Below, piece by piece: positions 50,022 through 59,098 of a stretch of DNA of 64,000 bases; the stretch's first letter is position 1, and every line of letters starts with the position of its first letter. Under the pieces are notes generated by a model. It made no database searches, was not told the origin of the DNA, and saw nothing but the letters and a program-made list of their open reading frames with translations. The stretch is from Streptomyces xantholiticus (GTDB lineage Bacteria > Actinomycetota > Actinomycetes > Streptomycetales > Streptomycetaceae). The stretch lies in the NCBI RefSeq assembly GCF_014651015.1, contig NZ_BMWB01000023.1, forward strand, positions 62,001 through 126,000. Direction: 5' to 3'. Made by a program: the position numbers and the translations under genes.

Positions 50022-52571
50022 GTGGGGCATGGAGTGCCGGAACTCGTACTGGAATTGAACGGAAGGACCTGGACGCTCGATCCGTCCAGGTCGTACACCC
50101 TGGGACGTGATCCCCAGGGCGATGTGGTGATCGACGACGCCAGGGTCTCGTGGCGGCACGCCACGATCAGCTGGGGCGGGCGCAGTTGGGTCATCGAGGA
50201 CCACGGCAGCACGAACGGCACCTATGTGCAGGGCCAGCGCATCCACCAGATGGAGATCGGCGCCGGCACGGCGGTGCATCTGGGGAACGCGACCGACGGT
50301 CCCCGCCTCGGTCTGACCGGTGCCGGTGCGTCGGCGGGCGCCCCCGCCGGTGCGGGCGCCTACGCCCAGGGAGCGCCGCAGCAGGCCGCCGCGCAGGCCC
50401 CGGTCCAGCAGCAGGGCTGGCCGCAGGGGTCCGTCCAGCAGCCGCCGCAGGCCGCCGCCCAGCAGGGCTGGCCGCAGCAGCCGCAGCAGCCCCAGGTCCC
50501 GCACCAGCAGGGTGTACAGAAGGCCCAGGGCGTCCCGCCGGTCCACGGTGACCGCAGCCCGACGACCTTCCACCAGCTGGCCCTCGGCCGCGTCATGCGT
50601 ATCGGTCGTGCGCTGGACAACGAGCTGGTCGTCTCCGACCTGCAGGTCTCTCGCCACCACGCCGAGTTCACCGCGCACCCCGACGGCCGCTTCGAGATCC
50701 GTGACCTCGGCTCCCACAACGGCACCTACGTCAACGGTCAGCCGATCGCCAAGTCCGGCACGGTCCTCATCGGCCCGAACGACATCGTCGGCGTCGGCCA
50801 CTCCACGTTCCGTATCGTCGGCGGCCAGCTCGAGGAGTTCGTCGACACCGGTGAGGTCTCCTTCTCGGCCCGCCACCTCACGGTGACCGTGGACGGTGGC
50901 AAGCAGATCCTGCGTGACGTCTCCTTCGGCGTCCCGGAGAAGTCGCTGATCGGTGTCATCGGCCCCTCCGGCTCCGGAAAGTCCACCCTGCTCAAGGCGC
51001 TCACCGGCTACCGGCCCGCCAACCAGGGCGACGTCCTCTACGACAACCGCAGCCTCTACAAGCAGTTCGCCGAGCTGCGCCAGCGCATCGGTCTGGTCCC
51101 GCAGGACGACATCCTGCACAAGGAACTCACCGTCCGTAAGGCGCTGAAGTACGCGGCGAAGCTCCGCTTCCCCGGTGACACCGCCGAGGCCGAGCGCGAG
51201 GCCCGTATCGACGAGGTGCTGCGCGAGCTCAAGCTCGACATCCACAAGGAGAAGAAGGTCACCTCGCTCTCCGGCGGCCAGCGCAAGCGTGTGTCCGTCG
51301 CCCTGGAGCTGCTGACCAAGCCGTCGCTGATCTTCCTGGACGAGCCGACCTCGGGTCTCGACCCGGGCATGGACCGCGACGTCATGCAACTGCTGCGCGG
51401 CCTCGCGGACGACGGCCGCACGGTTCTCGTCGTCACGCACTCGGTGGCCGAGCTGGGGCTGTGCGACAAACTGCTGGTCATGGCGCCCGGCGGTTCCGTG
51501 GCGTACTTCGGTCCGCCGGAGGAGGCGCTCAACTTCTTCGGCTACAGCACATGGGCCGACGTCTTCTCGGCGTTCGAGAACTACCGCGACTACGACTGGG
51601 CGGGCCGCTGGCGCGGTTCCCAGCACTACCAGCTGTACGCCGCGGACCTCGACGCCGTCGCTCCGCAGTCGGTGAACATGCCGCCCGCGCAGCAGATGCG
51701 CCCGCCGAAGCCGCAGAGCTGGGGCTCCCAGCTGTTCACGCTGATGCGCCGCTACATCTCCGTGATCGTGTCCGACAAGGGCTTCATGGCCCTGATGCTG
51801 ATCCTTCCCGCGGTGCTCGGCGCGGTGAGCCTGCTCATCGACCCGGACAAGGGTCTGCTGGTCAACCAGAACCCGCAGACCGGCAGGATCATCCCGAACG
51901 GCACGGCCACCACCGTGCTGTTGATCCTCGCGGTGGGTGCGTGCTTCGCCGGCGCGGCCAACTCCGTCCGTGAGCTGATCAAGGAGCGGGTGATCTACGA
52001 GCGGGAGCGTGCGACCGGCCTGTCACGCTCCGCGTACCTGATGTCCAAGGTGATCGTTCTCGGAATGATCACGGTGATCCAGGGCGGCCTGGTCGGAGCG
52101 ATCGGCTTCGCCACGCGTGAGCTCCCCGCCGAGGGGCTGGTCATGGGCGGTGCGGTCATGCTCGAGCTCTCGATGCCGATCATGGCCCTGGGCTTCACGT
52201 CGATGATGTTCGGTCTGATCATCTCCGCGCTGGTGAAGACGGCGGAGAAGACCATGCCGCTGCTGGTGATGTTCGCGATCATCCAGGTCGTGTTCACCGG
52301 CTGTCTGTTCATCCTGCACGGCACGGTCGGCGTCAACGAGTTCTCGTATCTGATGCCGTCGCGCTGGGCGGTCGCCGCAGCCGGCACCACGCTGGACTTC
52401 AACAAGATCAACCCGAACACGGACGACCCGACCAGCACCGACCCGCTGTGGGACCACGAGGCAGCGGCCTGGTTCCTGGACATGGGCGCACTGCTCGCGC
52501 TCGGCGCCCTGTGCGGGTTCTTCGTCGCCCGCTTCCTGCGCCGGCACGAGCCGGAGGTCATGCGCAAGTGA
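50022..52571 (+). CDS. Double-FHA ABC transporter, ATPase-permease fusion (Rv1747-like)
   Basis: 849 residues from the GTG at 50022. FHA domain 1 covers about 1-95 (GSTNGTYVQG) and FHA domain 2 about 180-260 (SRHHAEF, SHNGTYVNG). A Gln/Pro/Ala-rich linker lies between. The ABC ATPase has Walker A GPSGSGKST (314-322), LSGGQRKRV and IFLDEPTSGLD. The C-terminal half is an ABC2-type permease with about six spans. FHA domains bind phosphothreonine, so Ser/Thr kinase control is expected, as for mycobacterial Rv1747. The exported substrate is unknown, perhaps a lipid-linked molecule. Confidence 0.92.
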   Translation: MGHGVPELVLELNGRTWTLDPSRSYTLGRDPQGDVVIDDARVSWRHATISWGGRSWVIEDHGSTNGTYVQGQRIHQMEIGAGTAVHLGNATDGPRLGLTGAGASAGAPAGAGAYAQGAPQQAAAQAPVQQQGWPQGSVQQPPQAAAQQGWPQQPQQPQVPHQQGVQKAQGVPPVHGDRSPTTFHQLALGRVMRIGRALDNELVVSDLQVSRHHAEFTAHPDGRFEIRDLGSHNGTYVNGQPIAKSGTVLIGPNDIVGVGHSTFRIVGGQLEEFVDTGEVSFSARHLTVTVDGGKQILRDVSFGVPEKSLIGVIGPSGSGKSTLLKALTGYRPANQGDVLYDNRSLYKQFAELRQRIGLVPQDDILHKELTVRKALKYAAKLRFPGDTAEAEREARIDEVLRELKLDIHKEKKVTSLSGGQRKRVSVALELLTKPSLIFLDEPTSGLDPGMDRDVMQLLRGLADDGRTVLVVTHSVAELGLCDKLLVMAPGGSVAYFGPPEEALNFFGYSTWADVFSAFENYRDYDWAGRWRGSQHYQLYAADLDAVAPQSVNMPPAQQMRPPKPQSWGSQLFTLMRRYISVIVSDKGFMALMLILPAVLGAVSLLIDPDKGLLVNQNPQTGRIIPNGTATTVLLILAVGACFAGAANSVRELIKERVIYERERATGLSRSAYLMSKVIVLGMITVIQGGLVGAIGFATRELPAEGLVMGGAVMLELSMPIMALGFTSMMFGLIISALVKTAEKTMPLLVMFAIIQVVFTGCLFILHGTVGVNEFSYLMPSRWAVAAAGTTLDFNKINPNTDDPTSTDPLWDHEAAAWFLDMGALLALGALCGFFVARFLRRHEPEVMRK

Positions 52572-52600
52572 CGCACCCCACGCCGCTTTGACGCGACGCC

Positions 52601-52634
52601 GAAGGGCGCACCCCCACTCGGGAGTGCGCCCTTC
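52601..52634. terminator. Bidirectional terminator after the FHA-ABC gene
   Basis: Arms GAAGGGCGCAC / GTGCGCCCTTC (11 bp) around CCCCACTCGGGA, between convergent stops at 52571 and 52686. Confidence 0.8.
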
Positions 52635-52685
52635 AGCGTCTGTGCATGTCCGCCGGTTCGGCTGCCGGCTCAGCGTGTCAGTGCC

Positions 52686-53429
52686 TCAGTAGGCGCTGTT
52701 CACATTGTCCATGGAGCCGTAACGGTCGGCCGCGTAGTTGCAGGCGGCGACGATGTTGGCGACCGGGTCGTACTGGTCCCACGAGGTGCCGGGGACGTGG
52801 TAGGCGTCGAAGGTCGGCTTGATGACCTGCAGCAGACCCTTCGAGGGGACACCGTTGATGGCGTTGATGTCCCAGTTGTTGATGGCACGCGGGTTGCCGG
52901 AGGACTCACGAATGATGTTGCGGTGGATGCCCTCGTAGCTGCCGGGGATGTCGTGCTTCTTCATGATCGACATCGCCTCGCGGATCCACCCGTCCAGGTT
53001 GTTCGGGTAGGTCACCTTCGCGGGCTTACGGGCGGCGGCGCGGCTGGCGGCCTGCTCCTTGGCGCGCTTCTCGGCGGCGGCCTTGGCGGCGGCCTTCTTC
53101 TCCGCAGCGGCCTTCTCGGCGGCGGCCTTCTCGGCCTTCGCCTTCGCCTTCGCCTCGGCCTTGGCCTTGGCCTGCGTGGCCTTGAACTGGGCCTCGAAGG
53201 CGGACTGCTGGCTGCTGATGCTCTCGTGCAGGGCGGCGGTCTTCGCGGCGTCGGCCTTCCAGGCCACCGGAGCCGCGGCGGCCGCCTCGGTCTGCACACC
53301 GGCCTCGGCGTCGCCCGAGGGGGCGAGCGAGAGCGCGACCGTGGTGGCGGCGACGGCGGCGACGCCGGCGATGGCGCTCTTGCGGTTCTTGAGTCGGCGG
53401 CGGATCTCAGGGGTGATGAACGCGGACAT
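52686..53429 (-). CDS. Secreted lytic transglycosylase (SLT domain)
   Basis: 247 residues from the ATG at 53429. After RRRLKNRKS a hydrophobic stretch is followed by SGDAEAGV, a likely signal cleavage region. Residues 75-150 are a long Ala/Lys/Glu coiled coil (KAKAEAKAKAKAEK). The C-terminal SLT-type domain begins near residue 165 with NLDGWIREAMSIM and has the catalytic Glu in IIRESSGNP, then SKGLLQVIKPTF. It should cleave peptidoglycan glycan strands in the wall. Confidence 0.9.
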   Translation of the reverse strand: MSAFITPEIRRRLKNRKSAIAGVAAVAATTVALSLAPSGDAEAGVQTEAAAAAPVAWKADAAKTAALHESISSQQSAFEAQFKATQAKAKAEAKAKAKAEKAAAEKAAAEKKAAAKAAAEKRAKEQAASRAAARKPAKVTYPNNLDGWIREAMSIMKKHDIPGSYEGIHRNIIRESSGNPRAINNWDINAINGVPSKGLLQVIKPTFDAYHVPGTSWDQYDPVANIVAACNYAADRYGSMDNVNSAY

Positions 53430-53549
53430 ACAGACGTACCTCTTCGAATAGCGGAAAGTCGCTCCAGGCCGGTTCGGCTCTGCGCTGTTCGGAAGCGACG
53501 TCGGCAATTCTTAGCTGGCGCAAAATCTGGTGGCAAAGGTGTGACGTAC

Positions 53550-53567
53550 GATCCAAGGTAGTGGATC
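53550..53567. promoter_or_regulatory. GATCCA-N6-TGGATC inverted repeat upstream of the SLT gene
   Basis: Perfect 6-base arms in the 262-base gap 53430-53691, 120 bases before the SLT start. The arms contain GATC. It may be an operator or a Gbn site. No c-di-AMP riboswitch core was found here. Confidence 0.35.
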
Positions 53568-53691
53568 ACATGTTCCGAATGTCCGTATTAACCTGCACTG
53601 TCCGCGCCTACATGCCCCTTTTGTATCAACTAAAGAGTCTCGTAAGTGATCTGCGCCCTATGCGCGGGCTCACATCGACCAGGAAGCCGGC

Positions 53692-54795
53692 TCACCAAGT
53701 GTTGCGAGAGCAATCCTGTGAGTGAGGCTTCTCCTCCGGGAGGACGAGGTGGACGTCGCCGAACTCGTGCCAGAGGTAGCGGTGTCCCAGCGCCTCGCTG
53801 TACGCGCAGGTCAGAGCGGCCCGGCCGGCGATCGCCTCCAGCATCAGCAAGTGCGACGCCTCCGGCTCGTGCAGCCCCGTCAGCAGACCGTCCACCGCCC
53901 GCACCCCACGCCGCGGCGTCACCACCAGGTCCGTCCAGCCCGAGGCCGGCCGGACCAGGCCACCCGGGTCGGAGGCCGACTCCAGGGCCCGTACGGCCGT
54001 CGTGCCGACCGCCACGATCCGGCCGCCCGCCGCGCGTGCCGCGTTCACCAGCCACGCCGTGGTCGCCGGGACGCCGAAGCGCTCCGGGTACGGCGGCTCA
54101 TGGGCCTCTGCCGACGCCACGCCCGTATGAAGGACGAGCGGGGCGAACTGCACCCCCCGGCTCACCAGCTCCGCCACCATCCGGGCCGTGAAGGGGCGGG
54201 CGGCGCTCGGCATCTCCGCAGAGCCCGAGCCGTCGGGGGAGGGAAGCGCGAAGACCGTCTGGTACGCGGACAGCGGCTGGTCCCTCGCCGTGTACCCGTA
54301 CCGGATCGGTCTGCCGTACCGCCGCAGCAGCCGCGGTACGTCCCCGGACACCGAGGCCCACCACAGGCGATCCGCCCCCGGAGCGAGCGGCTCCTCGAGC
54401 ACCAGCTCGCCCCCACCCGGCAGCCGTACGACGGCCCCCGGCGGGCCGCCGGCCAGCGGCGCCGTGCTGCCGGACCTGTCCGGCCGGCGCAGCTCAACCG
54501 CCCAGCGCCCTCCGTCCCCGCGGGTCGAGAAGTGCACCACGACCGCCCGCCCGCCGAGCCGCCCGTCCACGGCGGCCGCCAGAGTGGCCGACGTGTTGAC
54601 GACCAGCACGTCACCGGCCCGCAGTCGGCCCGGCAGCTCCCCGAAGCGGTGGTGCGACACCTCACTTCCGCGCGAGACCAGCAGCCGTACGTCGTCGCGC
54701 CCCGCGCCCCGCTGCTCCGCCGGCACCCGGGCGGACAGCTCGTCCGGCACACGCAGCGTCTCCAGGGGCGGCACGGCGCCCGGCCCAGGCTTCAT
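53692..54795 (-). CDS. queA: QueA-like S-adenosylmethionine:tRNA ribosyltransferase-isomerase
   Basis: 367 residues from the ATG at 54795. The family pattern is visible in DVRLLVSRGSEVSHHRFGELPGRLRAGDVLVVN, RLWWASVSGDVPRLLRRYGRPIRYGYT, AARPFTARMVAELVSRGVQFAPLVLHTGVAS and HLLMLEAIAG. QueA makes epoxyqueuosine in tRNA. No other queuosine gene is in this window, so its exact role here is unsure. It overlaps the preceding SDR gene by 4 bases. Confidence 0.8.
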   Translation of the reverse strand: MKPGPGAVPPLETLRVPDELSARVPAEQRGAGRDDVRLLVSRGSEVSHHRFGELPGRLRAGDVLVVNTSATLAAAVDGRLGGRAVVVHFSTRGDGGRWAVELRRPDRSGSTAPLAGGPPGAVVRLPGGGELVLEEPLAPGADRLWWASVSGDVPRLLRRYGRPIRYGYTARDQPLSAYQTVFALPSPDGSGSAEMPSAARPFTARMVAELVSRGVQFAPLVLHTGVASAEAHEPPYPERFGVPATTAWLVNAARAAGGRIVAVGTTAVRALESASDPGGLVRPASGWTDLVVTPRRGVRAVDGLLTGLHEPEASHLLMLEAIAGRAALTCAYSEALGHRYLWHEFGDVHLVLPEEKPHSQDCSRNTW

Positions 54796-55487
54796 CGGGT
54801 CTCCAGCAACGAGGGCGCCGCGTACCGGCCGCTGGCCGGCCGTTGCTCGAGCAGGCGCAGGAAACCGGGCGCCACGGACCCGGGCGAGGGACGCGGATCC
54901 GTGTCCTCCGGCACCGCCGCCCTGTACAGGTCCGTCTGCATGTCGCCCGGATCGACGCTCCACACCCGCAGCCCGGGCTCCTCGACCGCGAGCACGGCGG
55001 CGAGGTGGTCGAGCGCCGCCTTCGAGGCTCCGTAACCGCCCCAGGTCTCGTACGCCTCCGCCGCCGCGTCCGAACTGACGGCCACCACCGCACCCGTCGG
55101 CGACTTCCTCAGCAGCGGCAACGCCTCCTGTACGAGGCCGAGTGCCGCGACCACATTGGTCTCCAGCGCCGCCCGCAGCCCCGCCACCGGGAGCACGTCC
55201 AGCCGCACCAGCGGCTCGGCGCCCAGCGCGCTCGCGTTGTTCACCAGCAGGTCCAGGCCGCCCAGCTCCCGGGCGGACGCCACCAGCTCCGTGCGGTGCC
55301 CGGCGTCCGTGACATCCCCCGGCACCGCCACGACGCGTGTCCCGTGACGCCCCGCGTACCGGGCGCTCTCCATCAGTACGTCCGCGGTCCTTGCGCCCAG
55401 CACGAGGTCCCAGCCCCGCTCCGCCAAGGCCGCCGCCAGTGCGCGGCCCAGCCCCTTCGACGCCCCAGTGATCACTGCTACCGGCAT
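54792..55487 (-). CDS. SDR-family oxidoreductase
   Basis: 231 residues from the ATG at 55487; AAGGAG 9 bases upstream favours it over the ATG at 55496. Rossmann motif TGASKGLGRA, NNAS near residue 88, Ser in AVSSDAA and YGASK with catalytic Tyr and Lys. All residues of the classical mechanism are present. The substrate is unknown. It is the first gene of the pair with the QueA-like protein. Confidence 0.85.
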   Translation of the reverse strand: MPVAVITGASKGLGRALAAALAERGWDLVLGARTADVLMESARYAGRHGTRVVAVPGDVTDAGHRTELVASARELGGLDLLVNNASALGAEPLVRLDVLPVAGLRAALETNVVAALGLVQEALPLLRKSPTGAVVAVSSDAAAEAYETWGGYGASKAALDHLAAVLAVEEPGLRVWSVDPGDMQTDLYRAAVPEDTDPRPSPGSVAPGFLRLLEQRPASGRYAAPSLLETR

Positions 55488-55671
55488 GGTGCCCATCTCC
55501 TTGCTGAATGCCGCCTCTGTGGATGGACTCAACGTAGGAACGCACCGTCGTCCGCCGCCTCGTGCCCCGGTCCCCACTCCGCAAGGCACTTCGACCTACG
55601 TCCGCAGCCCTGATCGGGTGCGGTCCCCGGTCGGATACGGACTGTCACACCCCGCCGGTACGGTGAGTGGC

Positions 55672-56817
55672 ATGAGTCACCGACCCGGCTCCGGTCTCGC
55701 GGCTGTGAGCACCGCACTCCTCGCGATGAGCAGGCATCTCGAGGTACGCGACGTACTGAAGACGATCGTGGCCTCCGCGCGCGAGCTCCTCGACGCCGAG
55801 TACGCCGCATTGGGCGTGCCCGACGACCACGGAGGCTTCGCCCAGTTCGTCGTCGACGGCGTCAGCGACGCCCAGTGGAAGGCGATCGGCCCACTGCCCC
55901 GCCAGCACGGCATCCTCGCCTCGATGCTCCGCGACGCGAAGCCCGAGCGGCTCGCCGACGTCCGCAAGGACCCGCGCTTCGAGGGCTGGCCCTCCGCCCA
56001 CCCCGACATGTCCGACTTCCTCGGTCTGCCGGTGAAGGACGGAGACGAGATCATGGGCGCCCTGTTCCTCGCCAACAAGCGGTGTCCCAAGCCGGAGGGC
56101 GGCTGCGGCTTCACCGAGGAGGACGAGGAACTGCTCGGCATCCTCGCCCAGCACGCCGCGATCGCCCTCACCAACGCGCGTCTCTACGAGCGCAGCCGCG
56201 AGCTCACCATCGCGGAGGAGCGCTCCCGCCTCGCCCACGAACTGCACGACGCCGTGAGCCAGAAGCTGTTCTCCCTGCGGCTGACCGCGCAGGCGGCCGC
56301 CGCACTCGTGGACCGCGACCCGGACCGGGCCAAGGGCGAGCTGCAGCAGGTGGCGCAGCTCGCGGCCGAGGCCGCGGACGAACTGCGCGCCGCCGTCGTC
56401 GAGCTGCGCCCCGCCGCGCTCGACGAGGACGGCCTCGTCAACACCCTCCGCACCCAGATCCAGGTCCTCGACCGCGCCCACAGTGCCCGCGTCACCTTCG
56501 ACACCTGCGGAATACGGGCCCTGCCGGCCACCCAGGAGGAGGCGCTGCTGCGAGTCGCGCAGGAGGCCCTGCACAATGCGCTGCGCCACTCCGGCGCGGA
56601 AGAGGTGGACGTGCTGCTGATCCGCCGCGGCCAGGGCGCGGTCCTCTCCGTCACGGACAACGGCAAGGGCTTCGAGCCGAGAGCCGTCCGCAGGGCAGGG
56701 CGGCACCTGGGGCTGGTCTCCATGCGTGACAGGGCGAGCGGCGTCGGCGGCAGGCTGACCGTCGAGTCGGAGCCCGGCAAGGGCACCACGGTCGAGATGG
56801 AGGTCCCCGGTGGCTGA
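55672..56817 (+). CDS. GAF-domain sensor histidine kinase
   Basis: 381 residues from the ATG at 55672, with a GTG at 55663 as alternative. No membrane span is present, so the sensor is cytoplasmic. The GAF domain covers about 20-170. The HisKA_3 dimerisation domain has phospho-acceptor His192 in HELHDAVSQ. The ATPase has NALRHSG, DNGKGF and GRHLGLVSMRDRA. The ligand is unknown. It overlaps the response regulator gene by 8 bases and is divergent from the SDR gene. Confidence 0.92.
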   Translation: MSHRPGSGLAAVSTALLAMSRHLEVRDVLKTIVASARELLDAEYAALGVPDDHGGFAQFVVDGVSDAQWKAIGPLPRQHGILASMLRDAKPERLADVRKDPRFEGWPSAHPDMSDFLGLPVKDGDEIMGALFLANKRCPKPEGGCGFTEEDEELLGILAQHAAIALTNARLYERSRELTIAEERSRLAHELHDAVSQKLFSLRLTAQAAAALVDRDPDRAKGELQQVAQLAAEAADELRAAVVELRPAALDEDGLVNTLRTQIQVLDRAHSARVTFDTCGIRALPATQEEALLRVAQEALHNALRHSGAEEVDVLLIRRGQGAVLSVTDNGKGFEPRAVRRAGRHLGLVSMRDRASGVGGRLTVESEPGKGTTVEMEVPGG

Positions 56818-57451
56818 CAAGAGGATCCGTGTCCTGCTGGTCGACGACCATCAGGTGGTGCGGCGCGGCCTGCGCACGTTCCTGGAGGTCCAGGACGACA
56901 TAGAGGTCATCGGCGAGGCGGGCGACGGCGCACAGGGCGTCGCGCTCACCGAGGAGCTGCGACCGGACGTCGTCCTCATGGACGTCAAGATGCCGGGCAT
57001 GGACGGGATCGACGCCCTGCGGAAACTGAGGGAGCTGGCCAACCCGGCAAAGGTGCTGATCGTCACGAGCTTCACCGAGCAGCGCACGGTGGTCCCCGCG
57101 CTGCGCGCCGGCGCCGCGGGCTATGTGTACAAGGACGTGGACCCCGAGGCGCTGGCCGGTGCGATCCGCTCCGTGCACGCGGGCCATGTGCTGCTGCAGC
57201 AGGAGATCGCCGGCGCGCTGCTGGCCGACGACCCGGGCAGCGGCACCGGCCGCGGCGGCAGCCTCACGGAACGGGAGCGCGAGGTCCTCGGCCTGATCGC
57301 GGACGGGCGCTCCAACCGGGAGATCGCGCGGGCGCTGGTCCTGTCGGAGAAGACGGTCAAGACGCACGTCTCGAACATCCTGATGAAGCTCGACCTGGCG
57401 GACCGGACGCAGGCGGCGTTGTGGGCGGTGCGGCACGGGATGGCGCGCTGA
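56810..57451 (+). CDS. NarL/LuxR-family response regulator
   Basis: 213 residues from the GTG at 56810. Receiver domain with phosphorylated Asp58 (VLMDVKMPGMDGID) and the Thr and Lys of the switch (VTSFTE, YKDVD). The LuxR-type helix-turn-helix is LTEREREVLGLIADGRSNREIARALVLSEKTVKTHV near residues 150-185. It acts downstream of the overlapping GAF kinase. Its targets are unknown. The chpE gene starts 163 bases downstream. Confidence 0.93.
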   Translation: MADKRIRVLLVDDHQVVRRGLRTFLEVQDDIEVIGEAGDGAQGVALTEELRPDVVLMDVKMPGMDGIDALRKLRELANPAKVLIVTSFTEQRTVVPALRAGAAGYVYKDVDPEALAGAIRSVHAGHVLLQQEIAGALLADDPGSGTGRGGSLTEREREVLGLIADGRSNREIARALVLSEKTVKTHVSNILMKLDLADRTQAALWAVRHGMAR

Positions 57452-57613
57452 CGCGCCGCAGGCCCCTTGGTTGTACGGAATCTCGGACTCCGGTCCGAGA
57501 TTCATACTGTCGGGTGGATGTCACCCATGCGGCGCATCCTGATCCGCTCCTTGGCGTTCTCCATGGCGTGCTGCGGCCGCCGGCCGCGGCGAGTGCTCAG
57601 GAGGAATGACGAA

Positions 57614-57862
57614 GTGAAGAACCTGAAGAAGGCCGCAGCCCTGACCATGATCGCCGGCAGCCTCGTCGCCGCGGGCTCGGGTGTCGCCTCGGCCACCACC
57701 GGCGGCGCCCACGCCCACGGCCAGGCCGTGCAGTCCCCGGGCGTCCTGTCGGGCAACGCGGTTCAGGTCCCGGTCCACGTGCCGGTGAACGTCGTGGGCA
57801 ACACGGTGAACGTGATCGGCCTCCTGAACCCCGCGTTCGGCAACGGCGGCTTCAACGGCTGA
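57614..57862 (+). CDS. chpE: Short chaplin (ChpE-like)
   Basis: 82 residues from the GTG at 57614, AGGAGG 9 bases upstream. The signal peptide KNLKKAAALTMIAGSLVAAG ends near ASA. One chaplin domain follows: SPGVLSGNAVQVPVHVPVNV, then GNTVNVIGLLNPAFGN. It lacks the Cys pair of the long chaplins, as ChpE of S. coelicolor does. Chaplins self-assemble into amyloid fibrils at the surface of spores and aerial hyphae. A 163-base gap separates it from the two-component genes. Confidence 0.95.
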   Translation: MKNLKKAAALTMIAGSLVAAGSGVASATTGGAHAHGQAVQSPGVLSGNAVQVPVHVPVNVVGNTVNVIGLLNPAFGNGGFNG

Positions 57863-57886
57863 CGCGCGGGTCTCGCATCCGCGGGT

Positions 57887-57905
57887 CCCCGGGCAGCGTC
57901 CGGGG
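57887..57905 (+). terminator. Terminator after chpE
   Basis: CCCCGG and CCGGGG arms around a 7-base loop, 25 bases after the stop. The stem is short (6 bp) but entirely GC. Confidence 0.55.
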
Positions 57906-57945
57906 GCCCTACGGGTGTGCCCCTGCGTGTGTTGCGTGGCGGGTG

Positions 57946-58149
57946 GCGCCTGCGGCGGGCCGAGTCCCCGCGCTGCGCCGCCCGGCCCCTTCCCGAACCC
58001 GGGGCTCCGCCTTGGACCCCGTCCCGGGTTTCGCACGGTGCCCGGGGTCGCCGGACGGGTCCCCGTCGCAGTTGGAGGCGCGGGCTGCGGGCGGAGGTCC
58101 CCAGGCCGCTGGTTCAGGGGTGGCCCCGAACACCGCGCAGCGGTGCGCG
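57946..58149. repeat. Copy of the GCCTGCGGCGGGC intergenic element
   Basis: GCCTGCGGCGGGC at 57946-57958 matches the element at 13138 exactly. It is followed by CCCCTTCCCGAACCCGGGGC and other hairpin-forming GC-rich sequence up to the stop of the minus-strand gene. The right arm is not obvious. No gene is visible. Confidence 0.45.
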
Positions 58150-58944
58150 TCAGCCCCGTCCCCGCTCCCGTTCCTCCACGCACGCGTTGTACGCCGCCAC
58201 CTGCGCCCTTCGTGCCACCCGTTCCACCGGCCGCAGCGCCTCCCCCCGCGCGGCCATCTCGGACGCGCTCACCGCACCGCCGTGGCCGTTCTCGTACGCC
58301 AGAGCGATCAGCACCCCGATCCGCTGCGCCATCTCCAACACCCGTACCGCACGCGGCGGATAGCCAGGGGCCAGTGTCTCGGCGGCCGCGCTCCGTTCCG
58401 CCCGCGCCCGGTACGCGTCGAGCGCCGCCTCCGCGACCGGGCCCGACGCGGCGACGTCGAGCCGTGTCAGTGCCGCCGTCGCGTCCCGCAGCGCCTCCGC
58501 GAGCTCGCGCTCCGCCTCGCCGAGCGAGGGCACGTCCGCGGGCGGGGCCTCCCGCACCTGCAGGCAGTGCCAGACCACCTCTACATGGAGGTCGCCGGCC
58601 GGGCCCGCCTCGTACACCTCGGGCACCAGCCCGTACGCCGCGCCCGTCGCGACCACCGCCTCCTCCGCCTCGAGTGCCCGGGCGTTGAACTCCGGCGGGC
58701 CGCTGAGGCCCAGGGGGTGGCCCGCGGCCGGGAGTGCGACCCGGAAGCCGGTCACGCCGAGCGCGCGCAGCCGCCCGAGCGCCAGAGTGAGACCGACCGG
58801 TGCCGCTTCTCCGGGGAGGCCCTCGACCCGGTGCACCGCGTCGTCGCCGACGATCGCGTGAACGGCGTTGTCAGGTGATACAAGTCCGGCAAGTAGGGCA
58901 TTTCCCCATGCGGCCAGCCGTCCTGAGCGTGGTTCCGAAAGCAT
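58150..58944 (-). CDS. Conserved actinobacterial protein of unknown function
   Basis: 264 residues. The N-terminal part, SGRLAAWGNALLAGLVSPDNAVHAIVGDDAVHRVEG, is the conserved start of this family. Residues 35-110 are beta-rich with Gly/Leu turns (GVTGFRVALPAAGHPLGLSGPPEFN), and the C-terminal half is helical, ending in RRAQVAAYNACVEER. No catalytic motif is seen. It is divergent from the ABC ATPase gene. Homologues exist across Streptomyces at the same site. Confidence 0.75.
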   Translation of the reverse strand: MLSEPRSGRLAAWGNALLAGLVSPDNAVHAIVGDDAVHRVEGLPGEAAPVGLTLALGRLRALGVTGFRVALPAAGHPLGLSGPPEFNARALEAEEAVVATGAAYGLVPEVYEAGPAGDLHVEVVWHCLQVREAPPADVPSLGEAERELAEALRDATAALTRLDVAASGPVAEAALDAYRARAERSAAAETLAPGYPPRAVRVLEMAQRIGVLIALAYENGHGGAVSASEMAARGEALRPVERVARRAQVAAYNACVEERERGRG

Positions 58945-59098
58945 GGCACCAGCCTAGGGACCGGACCGGGCGACCGGAGCACTCACCCGGTGGCGTAGGT
59001 TTTCCCTGGGTGGTGTGCCCACAGGTGCGCGAGGTGCACAAAAGAACCGAATCGCACCCGAACACCTCAAGACGACTGCATGGGGAGACTACGCGCTC

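Noticed and set aside
53430..53691. c-di-AMP (ydaO) riboswitch before the lytic transglycosylase
   Set aside because: Its conserved core sequences could not be found on the minus strand.
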